In this document: one piece after another, positions 26,101-39,885 of the stretch
Numbering within the stretch: the first letter of the stretch is position 1
Layout: every line of letters starts with the position of its first letter
Assembly: GCA_027574665.1 (NCBI GenBank)
Contig: CM050654.1
Location: 10,162,142-10,226,141 of the forward strand
DNA: 64,000 nt
From: Rhynochetos jubatus
Taxonomy: Eukaryota > Chordata > Aves > Eurypygiformes > Rhynochetidae
Direction of reading: 5' to 3'
Notes under the pieces: generated by a model
What the model saw: only the letters and a program-made list of their open reading frames with translations
Told to the model about the DNA's origin: nothing
Database searches by the model: none
Translations under genes and position numbers: made by a program

Positions 26101-29100
26101 TTGCTTCATTCAGAACATACTTACTCTGCAGAGTATCTCAAGGGCAATAAATTAAACCCCAGATGAACATCTGATAACAAATAATGAAAGAACAGAACAG
26201 CATCCATGTAAATCATCTCTCTGGTAACAGAACTATCTTCCTCCACATAGGACAGCATAGAAAAATGTGTAATGGTCTTCTGCAAGACATCCTCCTGCAA
26301 CTGAGCCATACAATTAAACATTTCTGATGCAAATCAGGTGTCTAGAGCCCACTCTGAGACACCTTCATCAAGGTGGTAGTCACTGTGTGAACCAATCGGT
26401 AGGGAGGGCCTTCCCTACTGAGTGTTCCCCATCAGTATCTGAAGGGAATAGTCAGAATCAGCAGACAGCTGGAAATAGCTGTCCCAACACTCTGTTTCCA
26501 CTCCCCTACCTATAAGCAGTGCAACATCCCTAACACATGAGGAGTCTAGGCATAACGCATTGGTATGTTGACTGTTTTGGAAGGGGATGTCATGTTACTC
26601 TGATGTAGTAATATGATAACTTTCAAAATAATCCAGAAATAAAATGCATTTCAAAATCCACATAATACCAGAATATAAAATATGATTAATGAGGCACTTC
26701 AATAGATCTTAAGAAGAATTTCTCTTCAGCTTTCTATTTCCTGTTTTAAAATCTTTCAGTGCTTAAGAACAAAAACATTATTGCTGCTTTGACATTTTAG
26801 TGCCAAGTCGCACAGATCAGTAGAACTTGTAATACTGACTCCAAGGTGTATTGCACAGGGGCTAGGCTATGCTTCACATAGGCTCCAAAATCTGCTTTAG
26901 AAACTTACTCCCTTTGAATCAAACCTCAAACACCTGAAGTCCTGGTATTATCTTATTTAATATTAATTTCTTATGAACACAGGTAACACCTTAAACTGAG
27001 TGGAATACTTTTCTACACAACCAACAACAGATTAATTTCAGGTAATTATTTTTATACTGTGAATAGTTCAGCAAAGAATTCTAATGCATGACAACTCAGA
27101 GAGAATACTTATCAAAAAAGCAAACTCACTTTGGATCAAAGGGACTTGTAATACACTTAAGTTTTTTCTACTCTCTGTTTTGTTCTTAATATTCTTATAC
27201 AGCCCGAGTACCATATATGCCAGGCTGCTCAAGTCTTCACCACATCTTTCCTTTTTACTAGATGAGGGATGCTCATGCCCAGGACAAACAGCACACCTTA
27301 GCGTGTGCTAACACACACACTAGCAGCAATTCTTGCTGCAGTTTCTCCAAGTAAGCACCAGCCGAAATGCTGGTGCTTTAATCATATATGACACACGAGA
27401 AATTTCACAGGCTACAAAAGCCTTAATTTTGCAAGCATGCCAGACTCTTCATCATACATGCAGTGATGCAGTGTGTGTATTCACTCAGGTGCTGGAAAAC
27501 TCATTAAGCATTTAGTTGCACTGAAAGAAAAACACTGCCCTTCAGGCACTTTGTGTGAAGGCAATTCCATCTCCTAAACCAGAGCAGTCGGGTAGCAGAC
27601 TTCTGTATGCTTCCCACAGGATAGGGGGAAAAAAACCCACCACCAAGAAAACTGGCATAAACTAGAACACAGGAAAAAGGCATTTTGAGGAAATACTGTG
27701 TGTTCTTCAGCAGTACATCTATCAGTAGGGTTAATTGCTAAATCTACAAGTTCTCCCAGGTGCAAAACTACTACAGGGCTACAAAAACTATACATAGCTA
27801 CACTTGAAGAATGGCATGTGCCTACATCACCCTTAGGAACAGGGGATGTGTCTAGTTCATGAAGATTTGACAGAAATATTTCAGATGCCTGAACAGATTG
27901 TGTTGCATTCAAAAAAAATTTAATGTAATTGCTACAACTGTATACCATCTGTAATGATCTGCGTGTTACACAGCAGTTGCTTTTTCTTCTTAATATCTGT
28001 ATTCCTGAAAAATTGACTTTGCTGTTCCTAAGCAAACTGAAGATATTAGCCAAGTTTTCCACTGTGACACAGGCTAGTGTCAGCCAGAACCATATACAAG
28101 TTCTTTTATTAAACTTGCCTTAACCACAGTTTTGTAATACCATTTCTTGTTGTCTTCTCAGAGCAAGGCCAGAAGTACTATATGCATTACTTTGATGGGA
28201 CACATGAAGAGGCAATAGAAGTTTCTCCTGCTTTAGCTCTGAATTCATTTGCCAAATCCTCATTTATACTAGATGACTAGAGGGGGATGAAAAGAAACAC
28301 ACACAACCACCACCCATGGAAAAACCCTCATCTTCTATGTACTGAGACAAGTAGTAAGAGAACCAGGCCTAAGCATTCTAGCCTCAAACTTCACAGTTTG
28401 TTAGATATCCCAGGGGCTCATAGTAATTAGCTGTTTGTCCTGCCCATGACAAAACGTCCTAAAGCTAGCTCTGCCATTTGAATAAACAGCTGTAAGCTAT
28501 CTGCAAGCATAGGAGCATCGGTGTCCTGGTACTTACACTTCAATGTGAACTGCATTACACTGTACAAACAAATGACTTAGAAAATTCTAAGCCTTGCAGA
28601 CTACAAGGAGGAATTTCAGTCTTTTAGCCTCCACGAGGCAGGAGATTAAAATAAAATTTAAAAAAAGAGCGAGTGCCCAAGTAGATACACCGTAATTCAT
28701 TATAATAACTGCTGCACAGTGTCTCTCAGCTCTATCCAGTAGCAAAGCCCTTAAGAAACAATTTGATGAAGACAGACACTCCTGGATTTTAAGGCTTTCC
28801 CAGCTCATTTGAATATGAGTAGGTGGCTAGTAAATCCGAGTAACATACTATCCAACAGCACATGCTTTAATTCAAATTCTTTGTGTTTCAGCTCACAGGC
28901 CAGCTTTATCTCAAAAGCACTGATGTATTTTCAGCTACATGTTCAGACTCAAATTTTTCAGAAGTTTAGACATGTAACCTATGGGATAGGCAGACTGAAA
29001 AAAAAAAAAAAAGGCAGCACAAAGCAGAACGTCTTACTGCTTTTCTCAAGAGAATGCTACTCGCCAAGTAGTCCCAATGAAGCAATTGGGACTTTGAAAG

Positions 29101-32100
29101 CAGGAACATTTGATGCAGACACAAAGAAAAGTAGCAGAACCTTGCTCTCGTGTGGCCTTTTGAAATTGTATCTCATTAATTGCTCAGTTGTGATTCCTGT
29201 CCCAGTAAAGAAAGGCAGGGAACTATCACATCAGAAAGTTTCTTCCCATGGCATGGAGTCAACACTTACTGATATTTATATGACTTAGAGTAAGCCACAG
29301 CTGTGTCCTGTTAGAGAACAGAACTGTCTGAGCCTCCCATTTCCAGATGCAGTCATGTTCCCTCCTAGTACCATCCCTCCAGCCTAGAGCTCCTGAAGCA
29401 TTCTTCCTGGCAGAGCTACAGATTAGGGTGTTACACGCACCAAAAGTCACTATCCAGTTTAGGCATGCTTAATTCTACCCCAAAGTTAAGTCTTTACTGA
29501 ACAATTTGTAGTTTGTTTATCATACGCAGCGCATGGGTCATCTTTGGAACTCCAAAAGCCTTAACTTGCTTGTTCTTCAGCACCAGGTCCCTGCAATGCC
29601 CTTTTCTGCATCAGCTTTGAGCACAGCGCAAACTCAAACCAAAGCCAACAAGATTCTCCTGGTTCCCCCTGAAACCAGAAACTTGGCTGTGTTTGTGGGT
29701 TGATGTTTACTCATGACTGGAAGCAACCGTCAGCCAAAATCATGTGAATTTGGGCAGAAAGATAGCAAAACTCAGCATGGTGGTGGATTACAAAGTCTGC
29801 ATACCTCTGATACTCCAGTGATAACAGATTTAAAAACCACTGCTCATATGAAAATAATCTCTATGTGCACTTAGGTTTTTTCAATACAATTGATAAAAGA
29901 TTTCTAAGATAACTACTCTTTTATTACAAGTATCTCCCTGCTACATCATTTTTCTTAATTAAGTCTTACTGCAGATGAATAGATCCTGATGTTTGTTGCC
30001 TTCTTTTAAATGAAAAACTGAAATAATTAAAGTCTTCCTTCATTAAGGCAGGTAGGCAAACATAATTAGGTACCAGTCATCTCATTTCAAGAAATAAAGC
30101 TATTCATGTGCTTCAAGTTAGTTTCTAAAGTACCCTCCCTGAATGGGAGATTTAAATCACCAAATATTTACATTCTGAGTTCATTACATTCAAACACAAA
30201 CAAAATAAACTGCCTGTCTTTCACAGTGCCTATAAACCAGACAAATTCCATCCTGTGGAGGTTTCCTAGGAAATCTGGGAAGGCTTAAAGAAACAGAGAA
30301 CAGCTGGTGAAAAGAAAAACAAACAAACAAGAAAAAAACCCCAACACACCCCGAAAGAATTCCTCAATTTTAAAACCATTAGAAAGATATCGCATATATA
30401 TATATTAAAGCAGTGCAATTCACATTGGTTGGCCCTGGCATTCTTCAGTAGGGCAAACATGCACAGCCTGGAGAGATCAAGATTTAACTCTTCAATCCCC
30501 ATCATACCACCCTCCCTCCCAAAAAAACTAAAACAAAAAAAAAAAAAACCCAGCAAGTAGTGTGTGTGAACATTTTGATACGATGTGATAAAGCTGCAAA
30601 GTTTTGTCCGTACACTAAAAAGATGGCCAACCCCACAGACAGGTGTACTTCCTGAAACCTTACAGCAAGCAACAGTGATTCACTGTCTAGAGATTTCATT
30701 GCTGAGAAGCCAGATTCCACTTCTGAAACTAGTCAACTATTCAACACGAAAATCCATGCAATTCAAGAAATACATTATTAGCACGATGACTCAGTATGTA
30801 TGTTACAGTAGTACCCTAAGGCTTCACTTGAGATCAAGGATGCTTTGTGCTCAGCACTGCACAAATTCATAGGAAGGTCCTGCACTTTACAGTAACATAA
30901 AATCCAAGCATTCCCAAACTACTCCATCTCAGTATCCAAGTTTAGAAAAACTTTTTTATCACTAGAGCAAACATTTTAATTTTTTTTCTGGTTGAAAACA
31001 GGTAAAGAACAATTTGTCTAACCTCAGTCCTAATTTTTGAATTAGGCTTCTGGCACTCTGCCAGTCATTAGTAAAATTCCAATATTCAGTGCTGTCACAG
31101 CAGCCATACTGTTGTGTTGGCTCTTCCTTCATGGCTCCATTTTCCATGTTCTGCTTAGCTTGTCGCCAGGCTGGATGCCTCTTCCATCAGGTTCTTCCCT
31201 TCCTTTGTTGCCAATGCATGTTCCAGTATTTTCTGTCTCTTGCCAAAGCAAGCATTTAAACACCTGGAAATCAACCTCCATTACTTTCACCAGTGAGATG
31301 CATCTGTCTTGCGATGTAGTTCCCATACAGTGGGAACATCTGATGTCTTAAAACATCACACTTCACATATATATATACAAAATGCACTACATATTTTAGC
31401 ATTCTGTATATTACACTACTCTGAAATTTAATATGCAGTAAGTTACAAACACACATGAAATTCCTTTAAAATTTAAACCTATACTGGTAGGTTTACAACC
31501 CAAAACCCTCATTCAAGAGAGTTCTAAATTACAGATATTTAAAACACATATGCAGCAATATATTACATTCAGAATTGTATTCTTTTTCTAGTGCATGCAA
31601 TTTTAACTATATTATTTTTTCACTAAGATTTCCTAGAAAAAAAAAAAATCCTTTAATGGACACAATGATATTTCAGATGTAAACCTGGGAGTCTTTCGTA
31701 TGATCTGCCTGTAACAATGACATCAAAGTGCTATGATTTGAATGCTGGGTCTATGAAAGCCTTAACCGAGACTTCAGAAGTTGTTGCTACATGTATTCCC
31801 CCCTTCATTACTCAGACAATTCAAGCTGGTTTTAAAGGTTCAGTTTTGTAAAATGCAGGATGGCTAGCAATGTGTGTGTCATAGAACACAGAATACGCAT
31901 AATGCAACAATTCTGTCTTGTAAGCCCTTTGTCAAAACCATTGTTTTGATGCCTCTCATGCCTAAAGAAACACTGCCAAGGCTGATACATAGCATGTGAA
32001 AAGCTCATTTATGTTCTGCATGAGTTAAAGGAAATACCCCTTCAACAGTGGAGGTTCTTTACTGCATCATGAAGCTAAGAAGCCAACTACCTTAGCTTTT

Positions 32101-32503
32101 AGAAACCAACAGATTTTCAACACATGCTTTAGGGTGTGTTGATTTGGGGTTTTTTGTAATTAAAAAAGCCACTCCTTGAATGGAAAAACAATACAGAGGG
32201 TAGAGGCACTACTTTCTGTTTATGATCTGAAGGAGTGGAAAATGCAAACTATTTCCACTCCTCTTCCATGGCCTGAAGTCACAATAGGGCAATAGTGGCT
32301 CAGTTGCACAGAGCCAAGGGCTCTTTGAGAGGTACAACCCCACCTCACACCCAAGGCCTCTCTGGAGGTTCCTGCCTCTTGGTCTTCTTTTCCCAGAGCT
32401 TTGAACACACTGAGAATTATTCAGGCTGGCAGGTGTGCACATGGCACAAACCTTGAATAAGAGAGATTCAGTCCTCGGAATGTCTGTCCTATTCACGGTC
32501 TGG

Positions 32504-33399
32504 TGGTGTTGGATTTATGTGGCGGGGTTTTGGTAGCAGAGAAGGGGCCACAGCAAAGGCCACTGTGAGAAGCTGCTGCAAGCTTCCCTGGCTCCAAGTC
32601 AGACCCACCTCTGGCCACAGCCAAGCCAGTCAGCACCTCTGCGATTAACTTACTTAAGACAGGAAAACAAGGAGACCATAGTGGGATGTGAGAGACACAA
32701 CCAGGTGGACACCCAGGGCAGTGTGGAAAGGCTGGGGAGGAGGTACCCAGAGCAGGGGTTACCCTGCAGCCCCTGGGGAGAGGGCAGGCTGTGCCCTGCA
32801 GCCATGGAGGGTCATGGGAAGGCAGAGACCCACCTGCAGCCTGGGGAGGACCCCACACTGGAGCAGGTGGCTGTGCCCAAAAAGCCCATGACTGCGTGAG
32901 AACAGCTGGAGCAGGCTGCTCCTGAAGGACTCCAGGCCACAGAAGGGACTCACACTGGAGAAGCTGGTGGACTGTTTCCCACGTCAGGGACCCCACGCTG
33001 AAGCAGGGGCAGAGCATGAGGATCCTCCCCCAAGGAGGAAGGATCAGCAGAGAGAACGTGTGATGAACTGACCCCAACCCCCATTCCCTGTTCCCCTGTG
33101 CCACTGGCGAGGAGGGAGAGAAATGGGGAGCAAAGCTGAGCCCAGGAAGAAGGGAGGGGTGGGGGAAGGTGTTATTAAGATCAGTTTTGTTTTGTCTGTC
33201 ATCATCCTACTCTGGATTGATTGGTAACTAATTAAATTGATTTTTCTTGCCCAAGTTGAGTGTTGCCCATGACCACAACTGGTGAGTGATCCCTCCCTGT
33301 CCTTGTCCTTTCCTTACATTTTCTCCCGCACATCCCAATGAGGTGGAGGACTGACCAAGTGGCTGCATGGTGTTTAGTCACTAGACCTAAACCAGGACA
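32504..33399 (+). mobile_element. Solo LTR of an avian endogenous retrovirus (about 896 bp)
   Basis: Starts TGGTGTTGGATTTATGTGGC and ends CTAAACCAGGACA. The GC-rich central part contains repeated units built on CCTGCAGCC, CATGGAGG and CCCCACACTGGAGCAGG, typical of a large avian LTR family. The last 300 bases (near AGAACGTGTGATGAACTGAC and GGACAGGGAGGGATC reversed) match the LTR at 54248-54762 in opposite orientation. A TATA-like TACTTAAG is at 32651-32658. No internal retroviral sequence flanks it. I see no clear target duplication, so the ends could be off by a few bases. The 203-codon frame read antisense through it is not a gene. It lies antisense to COL5A2. Confidence 0.75.
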
Positions 33400-36300
33400 C
33401 TTACCCACATTTTTGCACAAATGAAAAGTATTTCATTCCTCATTATCCTCTGTGAATTTCATTAACATCCTGTTTCTTTCCTGATCTAGATTACACAAAA
33501 TTGACTGTGAACCCATGAGATTTCATCCACAATAAAGATACACTACTCTTAATCACATGCATTAATTTAATTTTCCCACCACTCACAACAGCAACATTCA
33601 AGCCAATACTAAATTAAGATTTCCTAAGACAGTGAACCTGATGCTTTAGTAGCAGTCAAATCCTTTTACATCAACACAGCATAAAGCCATCAATCAATAG
33701 CCTTTTAAAATTATTGGGGGGAACTCTGCAATGTCTTTCCCTGTAACAACAGCCATATAAATGATAGTCCAACAGCATACACTATGAATGTGGCTAAAGT
33801 TCTCCCTTAGGGGACACAGAGATGCTGCAGTACTATCTGCAAGTCTGACTCCTAAAATATTTTGGAAAGATCTGTTTATACCTCTAAGGACCTGAAGTCT
33901 AATAGATTTTCAAACTTCCTGATGAATAAATGATGATTTTTCCAGAACTATAATAAATTACCTTTCCTCCTATTTGACAGCTAAAGACACCTTCAGCCAG
34001 CTCGTATCAGCAGTTGTACTGCCAGGAGCCATTAAGCCAGGACAACCTCAGCACGACAACATGCTCTGCTAGCTGGAGTCCTCAGTAGTTAATCTCCATT
34101 TCAGTTGATTTAGTTGGCAGGTTTTTGTGGGCCTGGTCACAGCTACCACAGAGAACGTTCTTCTTTCTTGACCTTAACTTCTTGTGCAAAGCATCACTAC
34201 CACTGGGACTAGGACACATGGGAAGAGAAGTGACACTGAAGCATTCTCATTTTCTGATGGGAAGAGGAATGACAGGAAACCTCCAGGAGTCTCAGGAGAG
34301 TGAAATGACCCAACTCAACTCCTCAATGGTATCTTTCCTACCAGAAGGCTCATCATTAATGTAAATGAGAAAGCCAAAGATAGGTCATACCTTATTGAAA
34401 AAGGAATACATGTTTATTGATTACATTATTTGTTAATGATAATTGTAATTCATATTTAGGGTAACTGAGTGCTCATAATTCAGGGTAAGTTGATTTCCTT
34501 AAAACAGCACTGATGGCTTAAAAGGTGGCTAAATTGTCCCTATGCCTAATAAACCTAATCATATAGCCTAGTCTAAAGAAAGCTGCTATTGCCAGTGAGA
34601 TGTCAATCATTTATCTCAACCATGTGCCATGGGATGCTGTTACCCAACCACTGAATATGTGAGGTTCAGTACCTGGAAAACTTAAGGCACTGAAGCTGAA
34701 AAAAAACACTTCAAGAGAGACAGAAAATGAGATTAAAATAATGGTCATAGGATAGATAGTGTATTACATCATATTTTCATTACATCAAAAGATTTGGTAG
34801 AACCTTGGGGGGGAAAAAAACCCCACCACCTTAAGCTGAGTGGAAAACAGGCAATCAAACAAGCACAACTTCTATTCACTCTTTCTGCTTTATTTTTTCC
34901 CTTTAGTATTCTTTTTCTGGCCTACTGAGATATTTAACAAGATGAGAGACATGAAACTTCAGACTGGCAAGTGATTTAAAACAAAAAATTAAAAAATCAG
35001 TCAAGATCTTCTATGATCTCTGGGGGAGAGAGGACTACTTTCAACAAAACTCTCAGCGTAACCTCTGAGGTTACCTGTAGGAACACAGCTATCCAGGGAC
35101 AGGTGACAGGAGTTCTCTGCAGATGCGGAACAGTTTCTTCCTGGCTTTTAGTCTACATTTTCATTACCATTTTAACGTGCAGCATTAATCTCAGAGCAGT
35201 TGGGCCAGGACAGAGTTGTGATGATACCTTTTGTCTCCCTCTTCCTACACTACACTGTCATTGTGCCTTTAATCCTTCACTTTAGATAGTGAGCTTGCTG
35301 AAGGATGCTTGGCAAGCATTTCATGACCAAAGAGTATTTGGAGAAGATATTGTATGGACCTTCTCAGCCAGGCATCTATTGCACAGCAGGGAAGAGGCCC
35401 GAGTGAGACAGTTTACTCTTCTGTTCCTACTCTAAATGAGTTCATGTCCAAAACTCTGAATTCCTGCCAGCAGTATCAGAGTAGCTGCTTGTGTTTTTAT
35501 TCAGCCACATTATTCAAAGAACAGGGGCACAGAGATTCAAACTAATTCTTCAGTCCTCCCATGCTACAGTCACATAGTCCAAAGGCTATAAATGAAAACT
35601 AGTGAAGACACAAAACACTGTGGAAGTTTTGCAGTATAAAAACAACTCCATTATATCATTCTCCCAACCGTACTATTTACACAAAGCTGCAGAAAAACAC
35701 AAATTCTCCAAAACTCCAATCAAGTTTCAGCAGATGGCAGCATGGCCAAGGAACAACCTTAGACAAGCTCTCCAAAGACAAGGCCTATCTTCAGCAGCTA
35801 ATAAAAACAGAATCCCAAGGGTCTGCATGAATAGAGGTTGCCTGTACAGAGAGCATCCCACCGCTGGCCCTCTGACAATCATTCTTAGTCATCGTGCTTA
35901 TATAACACATGACCTTTCAGCAGCAAATGTGGGTGGGATAGTGGAATAATGGAATTGTTTCCCACTACATGAATAAAAGACAGCACAGCAGGCTATGAAA
36001 AATGTAAGTTGCTAACTCAGAAAAGATAACTGTAAGTAACGGTTTGGATATTTTAATTACCCGAGCACCGAGGGCTTATCAGCATCCAAAGCTTCCTGCA
36101 TGCTATTGTTTTTATAATCACAAATCAACCTATAAACCAAGAATTTATAGGGACAAATTGCTGTGTCACTTCCTATAGACAGTAGTACCAATTTATTCTT
36201 TCTGGTAGTTCAGAAACAGCACTAACTCTTCAAATTTCTCAGAATTTAAGTCAGGAAAAGCATACAGCATGGAACATGATGTGTGACAAAAAACTGTGGA

Positions 36301-39300
36301 GGAAAGGCATTATTTGTACACATATAAAACTGATTACACTAGAGATGTAAACAGTACACACCGTCACCTCCGAGGTACCTCTCATCTTCAAAGAGTTAGT
36401 GACTTATAAGCCATTTTTCTCCAGCCTGAAAGTACCTGATTTCTTAAATAACCAAAGAACACTTACTTTATACTACGGAAAGAAACTCCTCATTCCCTTC
36501 TCATTATGCTTTTAATTAATGCATCAGACATTCCAGTTCAAATTATACCTGACCTGCATATGACAGTCTCACCAGGGCTTTCAAAGGGCAGTTAACAAGG
36601 TGGGTCTGTTGCAGTCTGAGATTTCAGGGAGCGAGTGCAACAATCTTTCCTCGTGCTCTGAAAGTTCAAACTCCAAGAAGCCTTTGTCAAAAACTGAAAT
36701 TCCAAGTTAATCTGATTAATTTATTCATTTTACACTAAAGGATACTTGTTTTTACCCTGCACATTAGATTAAGAATAGGTTCCTTTGTCTACAAAGTAAG
36801 GTGAAGTACAAGCCCAGTCCCTCTTCACTGACCCAACTGAGAATCCATTGGATTGGCGCTTTGATTTATTCTAAGAAGAATTTTTGAAAAACAAGAAATC
36901 TATATCATCAGGACCTTACACACAAAAATGTGCAGGGTCACAAAAACAAACATGGGTGAAACAATCAGTGTACATATAAGGACAAATCACATGCTTTCAG
37001 TTGGAATTTCGACTATTTTTCATTACTACTTTATTATTTTTTGGCACAGAGTTCGTTGCCTTCCTCTGTATATGGAAAAATAGTTGCACACAGGCCATGA
37101 ACATCTGCTCAGTTTTTTTAAGGGATCATAGCATTGCATGAAGGTCTGCCATCAGAGTTTCTGCTTCCCCACACGTACACACAAGAATCCCTGCGCTTTT
37201 TTTCTCACAAAACACCAAAAAGCAAGTGATGTGGTGAACTGAACAGTTCTAATTCTAACCACAGAAAAATCGTATCACTTCCAGTTAACCCAGATAGAAA
37301 GGATAAATACTACTTAAACAGCAGGTGCTGTTCTTAGGTAGAATTTTCCTAGATAAATTTATAATAAATTGAGGGATTGGTGGACATCTACATTTTCTGA
37401 AAACTTCTAAACTTACTGTTCAATTAATGTACATTGTTGTTAAACAAGACCAATCCTGCAGTGTTTTACATTAACACTAGAACGTTATCATATCACAAAT
37501 TTCAAAGATGAAAGGACTTCACCAAGAAATGAAGAGTGAGCATGCCAAAATGTGAATGAGAGCATGAAATGACCATTTGGTTTCTATGGCAATTATCTAT
37601 ATTTGTAAACATTGTGGCAAAAAAAAAAAATGCCTGCACTAACAACCACAGCATGCAATTATTCTTTAACCATGAAGTATTTTCTGAAAATAACAAGCTA
37701 ACATGGATAGCTTAACATGACCCTCAATCTTCTGTATTACGTAATTTGGAGCAAAACTTTACTCAGTCTGAGCAGAAAGAATCTGCTTGAGGACTCCTGT
37801 GGAAATTTCTGTGTAGTCTCCTTCCCACACTTTTATAGGCAGAGGAGCCAACCACAGACATTCAGAAGTCATGAGTTACTCCCCAAAGAACTGTGACTTT
37901 TTTTTAATAAATAATGGGTTCTCATGTTCTGCTTGTTTAGAGCTATAATCACTTCTATTTCTGAGTTATTTGCTGGGATTAGACCCACAAACATAGATAC
38001 CTAGAGGTACACATGCAACAATGATCTTGGGATCTGGGGAAAAAAATAATCAAGGATCATTGTGAGAATGAGCAAGACAGGTTTGGGATTTTTTTCCCCT
38101 TTCATATCATTCTCCTTAAGAGCTCTGAGGACTCTCTACAAAGATGAAAGCCCCATAAAAACCAAAGAAGCATCTGGCACGAATGCTCAATAATTCTCTT
38201 ACCTCCTCATAACTACAGCAGACTTTCCCTTGCCATCATATCCCCAACCCCTGTCCCAGTGAGAAGATTGTGCAATGTAGTACCCTCTTTACTTCCTAAA
38301 GATAATGTCATGGCATAATGGACATACTGAAAAGCCCACATTTAAACAAACACATGTAGTTGTTTCTGTATCCATTAATGCTAGTCCATTCTCCTCTCTC
38401 CTTTGCATAGTTTCCAGACAAAGTGAAAAACCTTGAGAATTCGAAGAAGTCCAAGAGGATTATGAATTCAAATGGCACGACTGTTGTTAGGTTTTGCTTG
38501 CTCACACTGCAGAACAAGGCAAAGCAGATACCAGGGCTCACACTGATCTTGGCTTAAGTAGGACTGACCCCACAAGAGTGGGACAGGGAAGGATAAATCA
38601 CCACAAAATTCAGAGACAAGGGTGTGCTGCAGAAACTGATGAGAAGCAAAAGGCAATTAGAGGATTGGAGTGAGAAATATGAAAGATGGTGCAATAGACC
38701 ATCACTGCCATGCCCACATGGAATTTGCACAGATAAATCCTCTCGAAGGAAGCAATTCCCACACTTTCAGCTCTGATTCACATTTACTGAGAGATTTGCC
38801 ACTGAAGGTTTGTTTCTAGTTTTTCTTGAACAACTAATTACAAACAACAATTAAAACAATAATCACATTGATGCTCACAAGTGGACAGGAAAGGATCCCA
38901 GAAGCATGCACTGCTTCTGCTAGTACCTTTCTCTACCAAGAGTCCTAAGGAAAAACAAAGATCCTACAATGTGTGGAAATCCTACAGCAAAGGTTCAGGG
39001 CTTCCAAGTATTCAGTGCTTAAAAAGAACGTAATTTCAGCCACTTTCTGGTCACTTTTTGGCCCTACTGCACTTCCGAACTAGTCTGAGCCCCTGTACAG
39101 ACATTAAAGATCCCCCAGGATCTTTCAGTCTTTCTAGTTTTGCAGTGCTGACTTTATTCCTAAGTAACTTTTAAATAGGCACATTTAAAACAGCCAATCT
39201 CAAAATTATCAATTTTGCTGGACTAGGTTTGAAGGTGTCTGTGTTTCCTGCTTTTACATGCATTTTAGGTGTGTGTACTATATAATGCTACCAGCCAAAT

Positions 39301-39542
39301 GTTCTTGAGCAAAACAGATCAATCTACAAGGGTTCTAAGAGAAAAAAAATGAATGTAGAAATTGGCATTACTTAAAAGCACTACAATGGTAAGTGCCAAA
39401 AGAAAAAATTGTTAGCAGTATGTTTGGTTTAAAGAAGTATTAGAGTTCTTTATTAACTTCTTTTAAACTATTTTACCTGCTTTCTTATATTCAATATGTC
39501 TAGCAATATCACTCACACTCATTGTGATAAAGTCTGCAACAC
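33400..39542. other. Intronic DNA without recognisable features
   Basis: AT-rich single-copy-looking DNA. A GGGGGGG-AAAAAAA-CCCC block at 34807-34824 is the only compositional oddity. I see no exons or repeats in it. Confidence 0.5.
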
Positions 39543-39885
39543 AGAATCATGAATCATAGAATGGTTTGGGTTGGAAGAGACCTTAAAGACCATCTAGTTC
39601 CAACCCCCTGCCATGGGCAGGGACACCCTCCACCAGACCAGGTTGCTCCAAGCCTCATCCAGCCTGGCCTTGAACACTTCCAGGGATGGGACATCCACAG
39701 CTTCTCTGGGCAACCTGTCCCAGCGCCTCACCATCCTCTCTGTGAAGAATATTTTCCTGATACCCAATCTAAATCTCTTCTCTTTCAATTTAAACCTGTT
39801 AGCCCTTGTCCTGTCATTACAGGCCCTTGTAAAAAGTCCTCCCCCAGCTTTCTTGCTGGCCCCTTCTAACATAATTCTGCAAAAG
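39543..39885 (-). mobile_element. CR1 LINE, 5'-truncated copy (3' end)
   Basis: On the plus strand it opens with the reversed CR1 tail (ATCATAGAATGGTTTGGGTT) and then GGAAGAGACCTTAAAGACC and CCCCTGCCATGGGCAGGGAC, diagnostic of the CR1 3' end of birds. It runs to about 39885, where similarity to the copy at 52570-53138 fades. The minus-strand frame carries the end of the reverse-transcriptase ORF (RAWDRLPRE-like block, read here as RRWDRLPREAVDVPSLEVF). Severe 5' truncation is usual for CR1. It lies within COL5A2 intron 1, about 2 kb from exon 1 and on the same strand. Confidence 0.9.

Larger units (their letters stand above)
16440..32503. other. Intronic DNA between the two solo LTRs
   Basis: AT-rich. 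It contains the CR1 tail at 18971, A/T runs (18403-18416, 20828-20841, 28998-29012), the poly(C) tract, the G-rich block and the possible old repeat at 22664. The longest frames, 162 codons at 28062-27574 (minus) and 159 codons at 28809-29288 (plus), show no domain, no matching splice pair and an unlikely composition, and I regard them as chance. Confidence 0.55.

Noticed and set aside
27574..28062. 162-codon open frame on the minus strand
   Set aside because: No recognisable domain and low-complexity AT-driven composition. No convincing splice pair was found, and it may need a non-ATG start. Likely chance.
28809..29288. 159-codon open frame on the plus strand
   Set aside because: Runs through a 15-base A homopolymer (poly-Lys) and has no domain or splice context. 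Likely chance.
32493..33104. 203-codon open frame on the minus strand
   Set aside because: Lies almost wholly inside the plus-strand solo LTR at 32504-33399 and is explained by that GC-rich repeat.
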